A DNA stretch of 64,000 bases, from positions 4,721,001 through 4,785,000 of the forward strand of contig NZ_CP062252.1 in NCBI RefSeq assembly GCF_014863605.1. Reading direction: 5' to 3'. A program made the position numbers and the translations under genes. Under the pieces are notes generated by a model. That model did no database searches, was not told the origin of the DNA, and saw only the letters and a program-made list of their open reading frames with translations. Each line of letters opens with the position of its first letter. The stretch's first letter is position 1. Positions 17,191 through 28,496 of this stretch are shown in pieces. Source of the stretch: Pseudomonas allokribbensis. GTDB taxonomy: Bacteria > Pseudomonadota > Gammaproteobacteria > Pseudomonadales > Pseudomonadaceae.

Positions 17191-18876
17191 TCAGTTCTGT
17201 TTGGCCATTGCTTGACGCAGCAGTGCCGCCATAGTGGTGTCAGCTGCTTCGCCTTCCGGAGCTGCTTTCAGGCTCTGGATGGCTTCTTTCTCTTCAGCAT
17301 CGTCTTTCGACTTGATCGACAGCTGGATTACGCGGCTCTTACGATCAACGCTGATGATCTTGGCTTCTACTTGCTGGCCTTCTTTCAGAACGTTGCGCGC
17401 GTCTTCAACGCGGTCACGGCTGATTTCGGAGGCTTTCAGAGTCGCTTCGATATCGTCGGCCAGAACGATGATGGCGCCTTTGGCGTCAACTTCTTTCACG
17501 GTGCCAGTAACGATTGCGCCTTTGTCGTTAACCGAGACGTACTCGGAGAACGGATCGCTTTCCAGTTGCTTGATACCCAGGGAGATACGCTCGCGCTCTG
17601 GGTCAACCGACAGGATAACGGTGTCCAGCTCGTCGCCCTTCTTGAAACGACGTACGGCTTCTTCGCCCACTTCGTTCCAGGAGATGTCGGACAGGTGAAC
17701 CAGACCGTCGATGCCGCCGTCCAGACCAATGAAGATACCGAAATCGGTGATCGACTTGATGGTGCCGGAGATTTTATCGCCCTTGTTGAACTGGCCAGAG
17801 AAGTCTTCCCATGGGTTCGACTTGCACTGCTTGATGCCCAGGGAGATACGACGACGCTCTTCGTCGATGTCCAGAACCATAACTTCCACTTCGTCGCCGA
17901 CTTGTACGACTTTCGAAGGGTGGATGTTCTTGTTGGTCCAGTCCATTTCCGAAACGTGTACCAGACCTTCAACGCCTTCTTCCAGCTCAGCGAAGCAGCC
18001 GTAGTCGGTCAGGTTGGTTACACGAGCGGTAACGCGAGTGCTTTCTGGGTAACGGGCTTTGATAGCAACCCATGGATCTTCGCCCAGTTGCTTCAGGCCC
18101 AGGGAAACACGATTGCGCTCGCGATCGTACTTCAGAACCTTGACGTCGATCTCGTCGCCAACATTGACGATTTCGGAAGGGTGCTTGATACGCTTCCACG
18201 CCATGTCGGTGATGTGCAGCAGGCCGTCCACGCCACCCAGATCGACGAATGCGCCGTAATCGGTGAGGTTTTTGACGATACCTTTGACTTGCTGGCCTTC
18301 TTGCAGGGATTCCAGCAGAGCTTCACGCTCGGCGGAGTTCTCGGCTTCCAGGACGCTGCGACGGGAAACGACAACGTTGTTGCGCTTCTGGTCCAGCTTG
18401 ATGACCTTGAATTCCAGCTCTTTGCCTTCCAGGTGCGTGGTGTCGCGCACTGGACGGACGTCAACCAGGGAACCTGGCAGGAACGCACGGATGCCGTTAA
18501 CGTCGACAGTGAAGCCGCCTTTAACCTTACCGTTGATAACGCCCTTGACCACTTCCTCAGCTGCGAAGGCTGCTTCCAGAACGATCCAGCATTCAGCGCG
18601 CTTGGCTTTTTCACGGGACAGCTTGGTTTCACCGAAACCGTCTTCAACCGAGTCCAGAGCAACGTGAACTTCGTCACCGACGTTGATGTTCAGTTCGCCA
18701 GCGTCGTTGTAGAACTGCTCCAGAGGGATCAGTGCTTCGGACTTCAGGCCAGCGTGAACGGTTACCCAGCGAGCTTGGTAATCGATATCAACGATAACAC
18801 CGGTGATGATGGAGCCTGCCTGAAGGTTCAGGGTCTTTAGGCTTTCTTCAAAGAGTTCCGCAAAGCTTTCGCTCAT
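17191..18876 (-). CDS. rpsA: 30S ribosomal protein S1
   Basis: This 561-residue S1 binds mRNA on the 30S subunit and helps initiation. Six S1/OB-fold repeats are visible; repeats 3-6 share signatures of the form G-x-V-x3[23 protein letters not shown] and S-L-G-x-KQ (for example [28 protein letters not shown]). The length matches the Pseudomonas protein (about 560). The start ATG at 18876 has AGGA 6 bases upstream. A structured leader and a UUCG terminator flank the gene. Confidence 0.98.
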   Translation of the reverse strand: MSESFAELFEESLKTLNLQAGSIITGVIVDIDYQARWVTVHAGLKSEALIPLEQFYNDAGELNINVGDEVHVALDSVEDGFGETKLSREKAKRAECWIVLEAAFAAEEVVKGVINGKVKGGFTVDVNGIRAFLPGSLVDVRPVRDTTHLEGKELEFKVIKLDQKRNNVVVSRRSVLEAENSAEREALLESLQEGQQVKGIVKNLTDYGAFVDLGGVDGLLHITDMAWKRIKHPSEIVNVGDEIDVKVLKYDRERNRVSLGLKQLGEDPWVAIKARYPESTRVTARVTNLTDYGCFAELEEGVEGLVHVSEMDWTNKNIHPSKVVQVGDEVEVMVLDIDEERRRISLGIKQCKSNPWEDFSGQFNKGDKISGTIKSITDFGIFIGLDGGIDGLVHLSDISWNEVGEEAVRRFKKGDELDTVILSVDPERERISLGIKQLESDPFSEYVSVNDKGAIVTGTVKEVDAKGAIIVLADDIEATLKASEISRDRVEDARNVLKEGQQVEAKIISVDRKSRVIQLSIKSKDDAEEKEAIQSLKAAPEGEAADTTMAALLRQAMAKQN

Positions 18877-18936
18877 TTTAATTCCTGTTGATTAGGGCGA
18901 AAAAGTACGCCCATCTCCACATCCCAGACGATGTGG
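18877..18936 (-). promoter_or_regulatory. rpsA leader with two hairpins
   Basis: In the 5' untranslated region, reading towards rpsA, a 7-bp hairpin (CCACATC/GATGTGG at 18917-18936, loop GTCTGG) is followed by a 5-bp hairpin (GGGCG/CGCCC at 18895-18912) just before the ribosome-binding site. S1 is known to control its own mRNA through leader hairpins in gammaproteobacteria, so an autoregulatory role is plausible. It is inferred from structure only. Confidence 0.5.
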
Positions 18937-18946
18937 GTTAGTTTCA

Positions 18947-18987
18947 TTAAAAAGAAGCACCGCAGGACTATGACTGGTCCCCTGTGG
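18947..18987 (-). terminator. Probable cmk terminator
   Basis: On the - strand CCACAGGGGAC pairs imperfectly with GTCCTGCGGTG and is followed by CTTCTTTTTAAT. It lies just after the cmk stop and before the rpsA leader. Stem mismatches make it weaker than the rpsA terminator, so read-through into rpsA is possible. Confidence 0.5.
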
Positions 18988-18996
18988 CCTTCTTGG

Positions 18997-19686
18997 TCAC
19001 CCGGCGATATCGCGAATGGCGATCTCGCTCATGATGCGTTCAAGCACCTGATCGATGGACAACTCCGTGGAATCCAGTTGTATCGCGTCGGCCGCCGGCT
19101 TGAGCGGGGCCACCGCTCGCTGGGTATCACGCTCATCGCGCGCACGAATCTCATCTAGCAGACTCGACAGACTAACACCCTCGACTTTGCCCTTCAACTG
19201 CAAATATCGACGGCGCGCCCGCTCCTCGGCACTGGCGGTCAGGAAAATCTTCAAGGGCGCATTCGGAAATACCACCGTTCCCATGTCGCGACCATCGGCC
19301 ACCAGGCCCGGCGCTTCCTGGAAAGCACGCTGGCGCTGCAGCAACGCCTCGCGCACGGCCGGCAATGCAGCCACCTGGGAAGCGCCGGAACCGACGCTCT
19401 CGGTACGGATGACATCGCTGACTTCATCACCTTCCAGAATGATGCGCTGCAACTGACCGTCGGTCGCCGCGATGAACTGCACATCCAGATGAGCGGCCAG
19501 TTTCTTCAGCAGCTCTTCATTGGTCAGGTCGACACCATGGTTGTGCGCAGCAAACGCCAGCAAGCGATACAGCGCACCGGAATCCAGCAGGTTCCAGCCC
19601 AGACGCTTGGCCAGAATCCCGGCTACGGTGCCTTTGCCCGAGCCGCTTGGCCCATCGATGGTGATGACCGGAGCAATGTTGTTCAC
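18997..19686 (-). CDS. cmk: Cytidylate kinase
   Basis: This 229-residue CMP/dCMP kinase has a P-loop [20 protein letters not shown] at the N-terminus, the substrate region [11 protein letters not shown] and [13 protein letters not shown] (family signature [11 protein letters not shown]), and the [20 protein letters not shown]. The start is GTG at 19686 (GTG AAC AAC), which overlaps the tyrA-aroA stop as GTGA and gives exactly the usual family length. The longer frame to 19770 is rejected. The order aroA-cmk-rpsA is conserved in gammaproteobacteria. Confidence 0.97.
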   Translation of the reverse strand: MNNIAPVITIDGPSGSGKGTVAGILAKRLGWNLLDSGALYRLLAFAAHNHGVDLTNEELLKKLAAHLDVQFIAATDGQLQRIILEGDEVSDVIRTESVGSGASQVAALPAVREALLQRQRAFQEAPGLVADGRDMGTVVFPNAPLKIFLTASAEERARRRYLQLKGKVEGVSLSSLLDEIRARDERDTQRAVAPLKPAADAIQLDSTELSIDQVLERIMSEIAIRDIAG

Positions 19687-21926
19687 GACTGAGCCTCTTG
19701 CGCCACACGAATGCCAACCTGCGCGCACAGCGCCAGGAAGTTCGGGAACGATGTCGCGACGTTGGCGCAATCATGGATGCGGATCGGTGCAGTGGCGCGC
19801 AGCGAGGCCACGCTGAAAGCCATCGCGATACGGTGATCGCCATGACCATGCACTTCGCCGCCGCCAATCTGGCCGCCGTCGATGATGATGCCGTCCGGGG
19901 TCGGCTCGCACTTGACGCCCAGCGCCAGCAAACCGTCCGCCATGACCTGGATACGGTCCGATTCCTTGACCCGCAACTCTTCGGCGCCGGTCAGCACGGT
20001 GCGCCCTTCGGCACAGGCTGCCGCCACGAACAGTACCGGGAACTCGTCGATGGCCAGTGGAACCAGCGCTTCCGGAATCTCGATACCTTTGAGTTTAGCT
20101 GCTCGCACGCGCAGGTCTGCAACCGGCTCGCCGCCCACTTCACGCTGGTTTTCCAGGGTGATGTCGGCGCCCATCAGGCGCAGGATGTCAATCACACCGG
20201 TACGCGTCGGGTTGATGCCGACGTGTTCGAGTACCAGCTCCGAACCTTCGGCGATCGACGCTGCCACCAGGAAGAACGCCGACGACGAGATGTCGCCCGG
20301 CACTTCGATGTGGGTCGCGGTCAGCTTGCCGCCGGACTCAACCGATGCCGTGGCACCGTTGACGCTCACCGGATAGCCGAAGCCGCGCAGCATGCGCTCG
20401 GTATGGTCACGGGTCGGCGCCGGCTCGGTCACGGTGGTCTTGCCTTCGGCGTACAGACCCGCCAGCAGCAGGCAGGATTTCACCTGGGCACTGGCCATCG
20501 GCATGGTGTAGGTCAGGCCTTTGAGCTTGTGACCGCCACGAATAGTCATCGGCGGACGACCTTCGGCAGCGGTTTCGATCACGGCGCCCATTTCCCGCAG
20601 CGGGTTGGCCACGCGATTCATCGGACGCTTGGACAGCGACGCATCACCGGTCAGAGTGCTGTCGAAATCCTGCGCGGCCAGCAGGCCGGACAGCAGACGC
20701 ATCGAAGTGCCGGAGTTGCCCAGATAGATCGGGCCCGGCGCGGGTTTCAGGCCGTGCAGGCCGACACCGTGGATGGTCACGCGGCCGTGATGCGGGCCTT
20801 CGATGACCACGCCCATGTCGCGGAACGCCTGCAAGGTCGCCAGGGCATCTTCGCCCTCGAGGAAGCCTTCGACTTCAGTGACGCCTTCAGCCAGGGAACC
20901 GAGCATGATCGAACGGTGGGAAATCGATTTGTCACCTGGTACGCGAATCCGACCGGACAGGCGGCCACCAGGTTGAGCCAGGAAAATCAGATCGTTGGAA
21001 TTCATAGCGTCCACATAGGCCCTGCGGGCCAGGATTTTACTGAAATGCTCGCGGGCAACCCGGGCGCGCGTGAAGACGCCCAACAATTGGTGCCCATCCC
21101 CTGCATCGACCGCGTCGCGCAAGGCGTCGAGGTCGCTGCGAAATGTATCGAGTGTGCGCAGGACAGCCTCGCGGTTGGCGAGAAAGATGTCATGCCACAT
21201 GACCGGGTCGCTTCCGGCGATTCTTGTGAAATCGCGAAAACCGCCCGCAGCGTAACGGAAGATCTCAAGGTTTTCATTGCGCTTGGCCAGCGAATCAACC
21301 AGACCGAAGGCCAGCAGGTGCGGCAGATGACTGGTCGCCGCCAGCACTTCATCGTGACGCTCGACCTGCATGTGCTCGACGTCGGCACCCAGCTCGCGCC
21401 ACAAGCGATCAACCACTGCCAGCGCAGTCGGATCGGTCTGCTCCAGCGGGGTCAGAATCACCTTGTGACGACGAAACAGCTCTGAGTTGGAGGCTTCCAC
21501 CCCGCTCTGCTCGGAACCGGCAATCGGATGACCCGGCACGAAACGCGCCGGCATGCCGCCGAACGCTTCGGTCGCCGCGCGCACCACATTGCCCTTGGCG
21601 CTGCCGACATCCGTCAGGATCGCCTGCCCCAGATCCATGCCAGCCAGACGGGCCAGCACTTTTTCCATGGCCAGGATCGGCACCGCCAACTGGATCACGT
21701 CCGCGCCCTGGCAGGCAGCCACCAGGTCTTCTTCGCAGCGATCCACCACACCCAACTCGACCGCCAGCCTGCGCGATTGCGGGTCGAGATCGACCCCGAC
21801 CACTTCGCGGCACAGACCGCTCTCACGCAAGCCTTTGGCAAACGAACCACCGATCAACCCCAGACCGACCACCACCAGGCGCCCGATCATAGGTGCAGCA
21901 GATTGCAGCGCAGTGACATCACCCAC
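19683..21926 (-). CDS. tyrA-aroA: Fused prephenate dehydrogenase / EPSP synthase
   Basis: This 747-residue fusion catalyses the sixth step of the shikimate pathway and the tyrosine-branch dehydrogenation. Residues about 15-300 are the NAD-dependent dehydrogenase ([49 protein letters not shown]). From about 310 the AroA part begins [20 protein letters not shown] with SHRS. It continues with [17 protein letters not shown] (PEP-binding), LSKRPMNR and [13 protein letters not shown]. This fusion is known in Pseudomonas and relatives. The start overlaps the hisC stop by 8 bp. Confidence 0.95.
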   Translation of the reverse strand: MGDVTALQSAAPMIGRLVVVGLGLIGGSFAKGLRESGLCREVVGVDLDPQSRRLAVELGVVDRCEEDLVAACQGADVIQLAVPILAMEKVLARLAGMDLGQAILTDVGSAKGNVVRAATEAFGGMPARFVPGHPIAGSEQSGVEASNSELFRRHKVILTPLEQTDPTALAVVDRLWRELGADVEHMQVERHDEVLAATSHLPHLLAFGLVDSLAKRNENLEIFRYAAGGFRDFTRIAGSDPVMWHDIFLANREAVLRTLDTFRSDLDALRDAVDAGDGHQLLGVFTRARVAREHFSKILARRAYVDAMNSNDLIFLAQPGGRLSGRIRVPGDKSISHRSIMLGSLAEGVTEVEGFLEGEDALATLQAFRDMGVVIEGPHHGRVTIHGVGLHGLKPAPGPIYLGNSGTSMRLLSGLLAAQDFDSTLTGDASLSKRPMNRVANPLREMGAVIETAAEGRPPMTIRGGHKLKGLTYTMPMASAQVKSCLLLAGLYAEGKTTVTEPAPTRDHTERMLRGFGYPVSVNGATASVESGGKLTATHIEVPGDISSSAFFLVAASIAEGSELVLEHVGINPTRTGVIDILRLMGADITLENQREVGGEPVADLRVRAAKLKGIEIPEALVPLAIDEFPVLFVAAACAEGRTVLTGAEELRVKESDRIQVMADGLLALGVKCEPTPDGIIIDGGQIGGGEVHGHGDHRIAMAFSVASLRATAPIRIHDCANVATSFPNFLALCAQVGIRVAQEAQS

Positions 21927-23031
21927 GAGCCAGAACCTTGCGCAGCGCTTCGAGGAAGCGGCTGTTTTCCGCCGGCAGACCGATGGTCACCCGCAGATGG
22001 TTCGGCATGCCGTAGTTGGCCACCGGACGCACGATCACGCCTTCGCGCAGCAGGCCCTGGAACACCGGAGCGGCCACTTGAGCGAGGTCGACACAGATAA
22101 AGTTGCCCTTGGACGGAATCCAGCTCAGGCCCAGCTCGCGGAAACCCGCTTCCAGCTGTTGCATGCCGGACTCGTTGAGCTGACGGCTCTGCGCCAGATA
22201 TTCCTCGTCCTTCAACGCCGCACACGCCGCGGCCAAGGCCAGGCTGTTGACGTTGAACGGCTGACGTACGCGATTCAGCACATCCGCCACCACTGGCGTG
22301 GACAAACCGTAGCCAACCCGCAGCGCCGCCAGACCGTAGGCCTTGGAGAAGGTGCGCGAGACCAGCAGGTTCGGGTAAGCCGCGAGGAAATCCAGACCAT
22401 CCGGCAGATCGCTGCCTTCGGCGTATTCGATGTAAGCCTCGTCCAGCACCACCAGCACGTGCTCCGGCACGTCCTGCAGGAACTCGTCCAGTGCCTCGGC
22501 GCCAAACCAGGTACCGGTCGGGTTGTTCGGGTTGGCGATGAACACGACGCGTGTGTTGGCGTCGATGGCCGCCAGCATCGCTGGCAGGTCATGCCCCCAA
22601 TCCTTGGCCGGAACGACCTTGGCCTGAGCCCCGACTGCCTGGGTCGCGATCGGGTAGACCGCGAACGCGTGCTCGCTGAACACGGCATTCAGGCCCGGCG
22701 CCAAGTAGGCACGCGCCACCAGCTCGAGAATGTCATTGGAGCCGTTGCCCAGGGTCACCTGGTTCAGCTCGACACGGCACTGCTCGGCCAGCAGGGATTT
22801 CAGTGCGAAACCGTTACCGTCCGGATAACGGGTCAGCTCGTCCAGCGCTTCGCGGATCGCGGCCAGCGCCTTCGGGCTGGCGCCCAGCGGGTTTTCGTTG
22901 CTCGCCAGTTTGACGATGCTCGCCGGATCCAGATCCAGTTCGCGAGCCAGTTCGTCCACGGGCTTGCCCGGAACATATGGCGAAAGTTGTTGCACGCCCG
23001 GCTGTGCCAGAGCGAGGAAGTTGCCACTCAT
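21919..23031 (-). CDS. hisC: Histidinol-phosphate/aromatic aminotransferase
   Basis: This 370-residue fold-type I PLP aminotransferase has the PLP lysine in VSRTFSKAYGLAALRVGYGL, the N-x-P-x-G motif FIANPNNPTGTWFG, and DEAYIEYAEG upstream. Placed between pheA and tyrA-aroA it corresponds to the second Pseudomonas HisC copy (hisC2), thought to work on aromatic keto-acids as well as histidinol phosphate. It starts 13 bp after the pheA stop, within one aromatic amino-acid operon. Confidence 0.93.
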   Translation of the reverse strand: MSGNFLALAQPGVQQLSPYVPGKPVDELARELDLDPASIVKLASNENPLGASPKALAAIREALDELTRYPDGNGFALKSLLAEQCRVELNQVTLGNGSNDILELVARAYLAPGLNAVFSEHAFAVYPIATQAVGAQAKVVPAKDWGHDLPAMLAAIDANTRVVFIANPNNPTGTWFGAEALDEFLQDVPEHVLVVLDEAYIEYAEGSDLPDGLDFLAAYPNLLVSRTFSKAYGLAALRVGYGLSTPVVADVLNRVRQPFNVNSLALAAACAALKDEEYLAQSRQLNESGMQQLEAGFRELGLSWIPSKGNFICVDLAQVAAPVFQGLLREGVIVRPVANYGMPNHLRVTIGLPAENSRFLEALRKVLARG

Positions 23032-23044
23032 TTGCTACCGCCCC

Positions 23045-24139
23045 TTAGAGAACTGCTTTCGGGTAGGAACCCAGCACCTTGAGTGCTACTGCTTCCTGAC
23101 TGATCTTTTCCAGCACACCTTTGATCAGCGGATCACGGTGATGGCCGACGAAGTCGATGAAGAACACGTAGGTCCATTTACCGCTGCGCGACGGACGGGT
23201 TTCGATCCGGGTCAGGTCGATCCCGTTGTCATGGAACGGCACCAGCAGCTCATGGAGCGCGCCGGGCTTGTTGCTCATGGACACGATGATCGATGTCTTG
23301 TCGTCGCCGGTCGGCGGCACTTCCTGGTTACCGATCATCAGGAAGCGCGTGGAGTTGTCCGGACGATCCTCGATCTTCTCGGCCAGACGGGTCAGGCCGT
23401 ACAGCCCGGCCGCCATGTCACCGGCGATCGCCGCCGAGTTCCACTCCCCCTTGACCCGCTTGGCCGCTTCGGCGTTGCTGGACACCGCCACGCGCTCGAC
23501 ATTCGGGTAATGGGCGTCCAGCCACTTGCGGCACTGGGCCAGCGACTGGGCGTGGGAATAGATGCGGCTGATGCTGTCGGTCTTGGTGTTTTCACCAACC
23601 AGCAGATGGTGGTGAATCCGCAGCTCGACTTCGCCACAGATGACCATGTCGTGCTCGAGGAAGCTATCGAGGGTGTGGTTGACCGCACCTTCGGTGGAGT
23701 TCTCCACCGGCACCACGCCAAAATTCACCGCACCGGCCGCCACTTCGCGGAACACTTCGTCGATCGCTGCCATCGGCTTGCTGATCACCGCGTGACCGAA
23801 GTGCTTCATGGCCGCCGCTTGCGTGAAGGTGCCTTCCGGACCGAGGTAGGCTACTTTCAGCGGGTTCTCGAGGGCGAGGCACGAGGACATGATTTCGCGG
23901 AACAGCCGCGCCATCTCTTCGTTGCCCAGCGGCCCCTTGTTGCGTTCCATCACGCGCTTGAGGACCTGCGCCTCGCGCTCCGGACGATAGAACACCGGCT
24001 GCTCGCCTTCGGCCAGACTGGCCATCTTGACCCGTGCAACCTCTTCGGCACAGCGTGCACGATCGCTGATCAGCTGGAGGATCTTCTCATCGAGGTTGTC
24101 GATGCGAACGCGCAGCGCCTTGAGCTCCTGCTCGGACAT
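23045..24139 (-). CDS. pheA: Chorismate mutase / prephenate dehydratase (P-protein)
   Basis: This 364-residue bifunctional enzyme makes phenylpyruvate. The AroQ chorismate mutase domain is residues about 1-90 (LRVRIDNLDEKILQLISDRA). The dehydratase domain begins AYLGPEGTFTQAAAMKHFG and contains the catalytic NSTEGAVNHTLDSF and DNSTRFLMIG. A C-terminal ACT domain (MSNKPGALHELLVPFHDNG, then RIETRPSRSGKWTYVFFID) provides phenylalanine feedback inhibition. Its ATG overlaps the serC stop by one base. Confidence 0.97.
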   Translation of the reverse strand: MSEQELKALRVRIDNLDEKILQLISDRARCAEEVARVKMASLAEGEQPVFYRPEREAQVLKRVMERNKGPLGNEEMARLFREIMSSCLALENPLKVAYLGPEGTFTQAAAMKHFGHAVISKPMAAIDEVFREVAAGAVNFGVVPVENSTEGAVNHTLDSFLEHDMVICGEVELRIHHHLLVGENTKTDSISRIYSHAQSLAQCRKWLDAHYPNVERVAVSSNAEAAKRVKGEWNSAAIAGDMAAGLYGLTRLAEKIEDRPDNSTRFLMIGNQEVPPTGDDKTSIIVSMSNKPGALHELLVPFHDNGIDLTRIETRPSRSGKWTYVFFIDFVGHHRDPLIKGVLEKISQEAVALKVLGSYPKAVL

Positions 24140-25224
24140 CAGGAATGCTCCTTCTCGAATTCAGCCATGTAGCCGACCAGAGCCTCGACAGCATCCAGGC
24201 CCAGGGCGTTGTAGATCGAGGCACGCATGCCGCCGACCGAACGATGGCCCTTGAGATTGAGCAGGCCGCGGGCGTCGGCGCCGGCCAGGAACGCCTTGTC
24301 CAGACGCTCGTCAGCCAGGCGGAACGGCACGTTCATCCACGAGCGGGCGTTGATGCTGATCGGGTTGGTGTAGAAATCGCTGTTGTCGATGAAGCCGTAC
24401 AGGCGATCTTTCTTCGCCTTGTTGCGCTGCTCCATCGCGGCGACGCCGCCCTGCTCCTTCAGCCACTCGAAAACGAGGCCCGAGAGGTACCAGGAATAGG
24501 TGGCCGGGGTGTTGTACATCGAACCGTTGTCGGCCGAGACCTTGTAGTCGAGCATGGTCGGGCACGAACTGCGGGCGCGGCCCAGCAGGTCCTCACGGAC
24601 GATCACCACCACCAGACCGCTCGGGCCGATGTTCTTCTGCGCACCGGCGTAGATCAGACCGTACTGCGACACATCGATCGGGCGCGAGAGGATATCGGAG
24701 GACATGTCGACCACCAGCGGAACGTCACCGGCCTCGGGAACCCAGTCAAACTGCAGGCCACCGATGGTTTCGTTGGACGCATAGTGCAGATAGGCCGCAC
24801 CCGGGGTCAGCTTCCACTCGTTCTGACCAGGAATGGCCAGGTAGTCATAAGGCTTGGCGCTGGCGGCAACGTTGATGTTGCCGAAGCGACGCGCTTCCTC
24901 GATGGCTTTCTTCGACCAGATGCCGGTTTCGACATAGTCGGCAGTGCCGTTCTCGGGCAGCAGGTTCAGCGGAATCTCGGCGAACTGCTGGCTCGCACCG
25001 CCCTGCAGGAACAGCACTTTGTAATTGGAGGGGATGGACAGCAGGTCGCGCAGGTCCTGCTCGGCTTTCTCGGCAATGGCCACGTAGTCATCACTACGAT
25101 GGCTCATTTCCATGACCGACAGACCCTTGCCGTGCCAGTCGAGCAGCTCGGACTGGGCACGCAACAGGACAGCTTCAGGCAGCGCAGCGGGACCTGCGCA
25201 GAAGTTAAAGGCTCGTTTGCTCAC
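24139..25224 (-). CDS. serC: Phosphoserine aminotransferase
   Basis: This 361-residue SerC (serine and pyridoxal phosphate biosynthesis) has FNFCAGPAALPEAVL at the N-terminus, MEMSHRSDDYVAI, FLQGGASQQFAEIPLNLL, and the PLP-lysine region LIYAGAQKNIGPSGLVVVIV. The start is GTG at 25224 (GTG AGC AAA CGA), which gives the family length. The open frame to 25344 upstream is rejected because it runs into the gyrA end region. The gene lies 64 bp after gyrA, the conserved Pseudomonas order. Confidence 0.96.
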   Translation of the reverse strand: MSKRAFNFCAGPAALPEAVLLRAQSELLDWHGKGLSVMEMSHRSDDYVAIAEKAEQDLRDLLSIPSNYKVLFLQGGASQQFAEIPLNLLPENGTADYVETGIWSKKAIEEARRFGNINVAASAKPYDYLAIPGQNEWKLTPGAAYLHYASNETIGGLQFDWVPEAGDVPLVVDMSSDILSRPIDVSQYGLIYAGAQKNIGPSGLVVVIVREDLLGRARSSCPTMLDYKVSADNGSMYNTPATYSWYLSGLVFEWLKEQGGVAAMEQRNKAKKDRLYGFIDNSDFYTNPISINARSWMNVPFRLADERLDKAFLAGADARGLLNLKGHRSVGGMRASIYNALGLDAVEALVGYMAEFEKEHS

Positions 25225-25288
25225 ATCCACTCTCGCTATGCAATCACGGTAGCGGACAGAGCAAACACTCTGCCCTGCTACGGTTTGG

Positions 25289-28072
25289 TTAGTCTTGCGA
25301 CTCTTCTTCGTCTGCGGCGTCCGCCTGCAGGTTGTCGACTGCATCGTCCGGTTCGGCGCCGATCACGCCTTCTTCCAGCTCGACACCTTCCTCACCCTCA
25401 AACTCTTCACCCTCGACTTCCGAAGGTTCCTGGACCCGCTCCAGACCAACCAGGGTTTCATCCTTGGCCAGCTTGATCAGGGTCACGCCCTGGGTGTTGC
25501 GACCCAGACTGGAGACTTCGTCGACACGGGTACGCACCAGCGTGCCCTGGTCGGAAATCAGCATGATCTCTTCACCATCCTGCACCTGAACCGCGCCGAC
25601 CAGACGGCCGTTACGTTCGTTGCTGACCATGGCGATAACGCCCTGACCGCCACGCTTGTATTCAGGGAACTCGGTGATCGCCGTGCGCTTGCCGTAGCCG
25701 CGCTCGGAAGCCGTCAGGATCTCGCTGCCTTCTTCCGGGATCAGCATGGAAATCAGCTTCTGCCCTTCCGGCAGACGCATGCCACGCACACCGCGAGCGG
25801 TACGACCCATGGCGCGGACTTCGGATTCCTTGAAGCGCGTCACCTTGCCGCCGTCGGAGAACAGCATGATTTCCTGCTCGCCATCGGTGATGGCAGCGGA
25901 GATCAGGATGTCGCCTTCGTCCAGCTCCAGCGCGATCAGACCGACGCTGCGCTGACGACTGAAGGCCACCAACGGGGTCTTCTTGACGGTACCGTTGGCG
26001 GTCGACATGAAGATGAACGGTGCCTTCTTGCGGTCGGCAGCCTTGATACGTGCCTTGCGCTCTTCTTCGGTTTCGTTGCTGTTTTCGATTTCTTCTACAT
26101 CAGCCTCGGCGCCTTCGGCTTCTTCTTCATCAGCCTGACGCTTCATGGCTTCGAGATCGACCGGCAGCATGGTGGTGATGTATTCACCGTCATCCAGAGG
26201 CAGCAGGTTGACCAGCGGACGACCACGAGCGGCGCGGGACGCTTCCGGAATCTCGTAGGTCTTGAGCCAGTACACCTTGCCCTTGCTGGAGAACAGCAGC
26301 AGCGTGGTGTGGCTGTTGGCAACCAGCAGGTGAGCGATGTAGTCCTCATCCTTCACGCCGGTAGCCGATTTGCCTTTACCGCCACGACGCTGAGCCTGGT
26401 ACGCAGCCAGTGGCTGGGTCTTGGCATAGCCGCCGTGGGAGATGGTCACGACGCGCTCTTCTTCCGGGATCATGTCACCCAGGGTCAGGTCGAGGCGTGC
26501 ATCGAGGATCTCGGTGCGGCGCACGTCGCCGTATTCGGCGCGGATCACTTCCAGTTCTTCGCGGATCACTTCCATCAGGCGCACGGCGCTGTTGAGGATG
26601 CGGATCAGCTCGCCGATCTGGTTGAGGATCTCTTGATACTCGGCCAGCAGTTTTTCGTGTTCCAGGCCGGTCAGACGGTGCAGACGCAGCTCCAGAATGG
26701 CTTGCGCCTGTTCCGGCGACAGGAAGTACTTGCCGTCGCGCAGACCGTATTGCGGATCGAGGTTTTCCGGACGGCACGAATCGGCACCGGCACGCTCGAC
26801 CATCGCCACCACCGCCGAGGACTCCCACGGCGTGCTGACCAGCGCTTCCTTGGCTTCCGACGGCGTCGGCGAAGCCTTGATCAGGGCAATCACCGGGTCG
26901 ATGTTCGACAGGGCTACCGCCTGACCTTCGAGGATGTGGCCACGCTCACGAGCCTTGCGCAGTTCGAACACGGTACGGCGGGTAACGACTTCGCGACGGT
27001 GACGGACGAAGGCTTCCAGCAGATCCTTGAGGTTCAGGATGCGTGGACGGCCATCGATCAGCGCAACGATGTTGATGCCGAATACCGATTGCAGCTGGGT
27101 CTGGGCGTAGAGGTTGTTGAGGATCACCTCAGGCACTTCGCCGCGACGCAGTTCGATCACGACGCGCATACCGTCCTTGTCGGACTCGTCGCGCAGTTCG
27201 GTGATGCCTTCGAGTTTCTTCTCTTTTACCAGCTCGGCGATCTTCTCGATCAGACGCGCCTTGTTCAGTTGGTAAGGCAGCTCGGTGATGACGATCTGCT
27301 GACGGCCACCGACCTTGTCGATGTCTTCGATGATCGAACGGGCGCGCATGTAAATGCGGCCACGGCCGGTGCGGTAGGCTTCGATGATGCCGGCGCGACC
27401 GTTGATGATCGCGGCGGTCGGGAAGTCCGGACCGGGAATGTATTGCATCAGCTCATCGACGGTCAGCTCGGGGTTGTCGATGAGGGCCAGGCAACCGTCG
27501 ATGACTTCACCGAGGTTGTGCGGCGGAATGTTGGTCGCCATGCCCACGGCGATGCCGCTGGAACCGTTGACCAGCAGATTCGGAACGCGGGTCGGCATGA
27601 CCGCCGGGATCAGTTCGGTGCCGTCGTAGTTCGGCACCCAGTCCACGGTTTCCTTGTGCAGGTCGGCCAGCAGCTCGTGCGCCAGCTTGGTCATGCGCAC
27701 TTCGGTGTATCGCATGGCCGCGGCGTTGTCGCCGTCCACCGAACCGAAGTTGCCCTGACCGTCCACCAGCAGATAACGCAGCGAGAAAGGCTGCGCCATA
27801 CGAACGATGGTGTCGTACACCGCGGTATCACCGTGCGGGTGATACTTACCGATCACGTCACCGACAACACGGGCAGATTTCTTGTACGGCTTGTTGAAGT
27901 CGTTGCCCAGCTCGCTCATCGCGAACAGCACGCGACGGTGCACGGGCTTCAAGCCATCGCGCGCATCCGGCAGTGCACGGCCGACGATCACGCTCATCGC
28001 GTAATCGAGATAGGACTGTTTCAGCTCGTCTTCGATATTGACCGGGAGGATTTCTTTGGCCAGTTCGCCCAT
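25289..28072 (-). CDS. gyrA: DNA gyrase subunit A
   Basis: This 927-residue GyrA has its start at the ATG at 28072 ([20 protein letters not shown]); the frame is open to 28156 but the conserved N-terminus begins here. The catalytic tyrosine is in [15 protein letters not shown]. The quinolone-resistance region reads [20 protein letters not shown], with Thr83 and Asp87 equivalents as in wild-type Pseudomonas. The C-terminal domain has the GyrA box QRRGGKG and beta-pinwheel repeats, interrupted by an acidic insert (about [19 protein letters not shown]) and ending in an acidic tail that probably tunes supercoiling activity. Confidence 0.98.
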   Translation of the reverse strand: MGELAKEILPVNIEDELKQSYLDYAMSVIVGRALPDARDGLKPVHRRVLFAMSELGNDFNKPYKKSARVVGDVIGKYHPHGDTAVYDTIVRMAQPFSLRYLLVDGQGNFGSVDGDNAAAMRYTEVRMTKLAHELLADLHKETVDWVPNYDGTELIPAVMPTRVPNLLVNGSSGIAVGMATNIPPHNLGEVIDGCLALIDNPELTVDELMQYIPGPDFPTAAIINGRAGIIEAYRTGRGRIYMRARSIIEDIDKVGGRQQIVITELPYQLNKARLIEKIAELVKEKKLEGITELRDESDKDGMRVVIELRRGEVPEVILNNLYAQTQLQSVFGINIVALIDGRPRILNLKDLLEAFVRHRREVVTRRTVFELRKARERGHILEGQAVALSNIDPVIALIKASPTPSEAKEALVSTPWESSAVVAMVERAGADSCRPENLDPQYGLRDGKYFLSPEQAQAILELRLHRLTGLEHEKLLAEYQEILNQIGELIRILNSAVRLMEVIREELEVIRAEYGDVRRTEILDARLDLTLGDMIPEEERVVTISHGGYAKTQPLAAYQAQRRGGKGKSATGVKDEDYIAHLLVANSHTTLLLFSSKGKVYWLKTYEIPEASRAARGRPLVNLLPLDDGEYITTMLPVDLEAMKRQADEEEAEGAEADVEEIENSNETEEERKARIKAADRKKAPFIFMSTANGTVKKTPLVAFSRQRSVGLIALELDEGDILISAAITDGEQEIMLFSDGGKVTRFKESEVRAMGRTARGVRGMRLPEGQKLISMLIPEEGSEILTASERGYGKRTAITEFPEYKRGGQGVIAMVSNERNGRLVGAVQVQDGEEIMLISDQGTLVRTRVDEVSSLGRNTQGVTLIKLAKDETLVGLERVQEPSEVEGEEFEGEEGVELEEGVIGAEPDDAVDNLQADAADEEESQD

Positions 28073-28496
28073 GAGAAGCCTGATTCCTTTTTCTGGTGAA
28101 ACTTCGCCATATCCATAGGGGACGCACGAAGCTCGTCGATGCAGGCTGAGTGCCATGCGCCGACTTACGACAAATCAACAAGTTGACCCTGGATTTGCGC
28201 AGTGAAGACAACCCCGTGGGACTGCCTCGGAAAACGCCGGATGTTATCACAAGAGCCGCCACGCACCTATCCCCCAGATGCGCATGGAGCATAGTTAGAT
28301 GACCGATGACAGGCTTAACGGGGACGAGAGAGGCTCAGAGCTTCTCCGAATGCAAATTTCGAGACGAAATTGCGGATGTTTATTGACTTTCGAGGCCCCA
28401 TCGCTGGCAAGCCGGCTCCCACAGGATCCGTGTCGGACACAAAACCTGTAGGAGCCAGCCTGCTGGCGATGGCCATTTAGCGGGCAGTGAACACCC
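28073..28496. other. 424-bp intergenic region between gyrA and mtnA
   Basis: The region is divided between the gyrA leader/promoter (near 28073-28330, transcribed leftward) and an inverted REP pair at 28394-28474. No credible ORF longer than the gyrA extension was seen, and no promoter hexamers are confidently assigned. Confidence 0.5.
28394..28474. repeat. REP doublet (inverted pair) of Pseudomonas type
   Basis: The left arm (28394-28425) contains CATCGCTGGCAAGCCGGCTCC and the right arm (28445-28474) is its imperfect inverse, GGAGCCAGCCTGCTGGCGATGG. The arms are 19 bp apart. The core GCTGGCAAGCC-GGCTCCCACAGG matches the repetitive extragenic palindromes abundant in fluorescent Pseudomonas. 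Such pairs can form a cruciform or act as mRNA 3' stabilisers; here it sits just beyond the mtnA stop. Confidence 0.85.

Noticed and set aside
17092..18840. 582-codon open frame antisense to rpsA
   Set aside because: It is a shadow of S1, with repeated NFDFV-like stretches caused by the S1 repeats in reverse.
25295..28099. 934-codon open frame on the + strand opposite gyrA
   Set aside because: It mirrors gyrA codon for codon, with a composition biased by the high-GC third positions of the real gene (many Gln, His, Val, Asp), and lacks any domain. gyrA is unquestionable.
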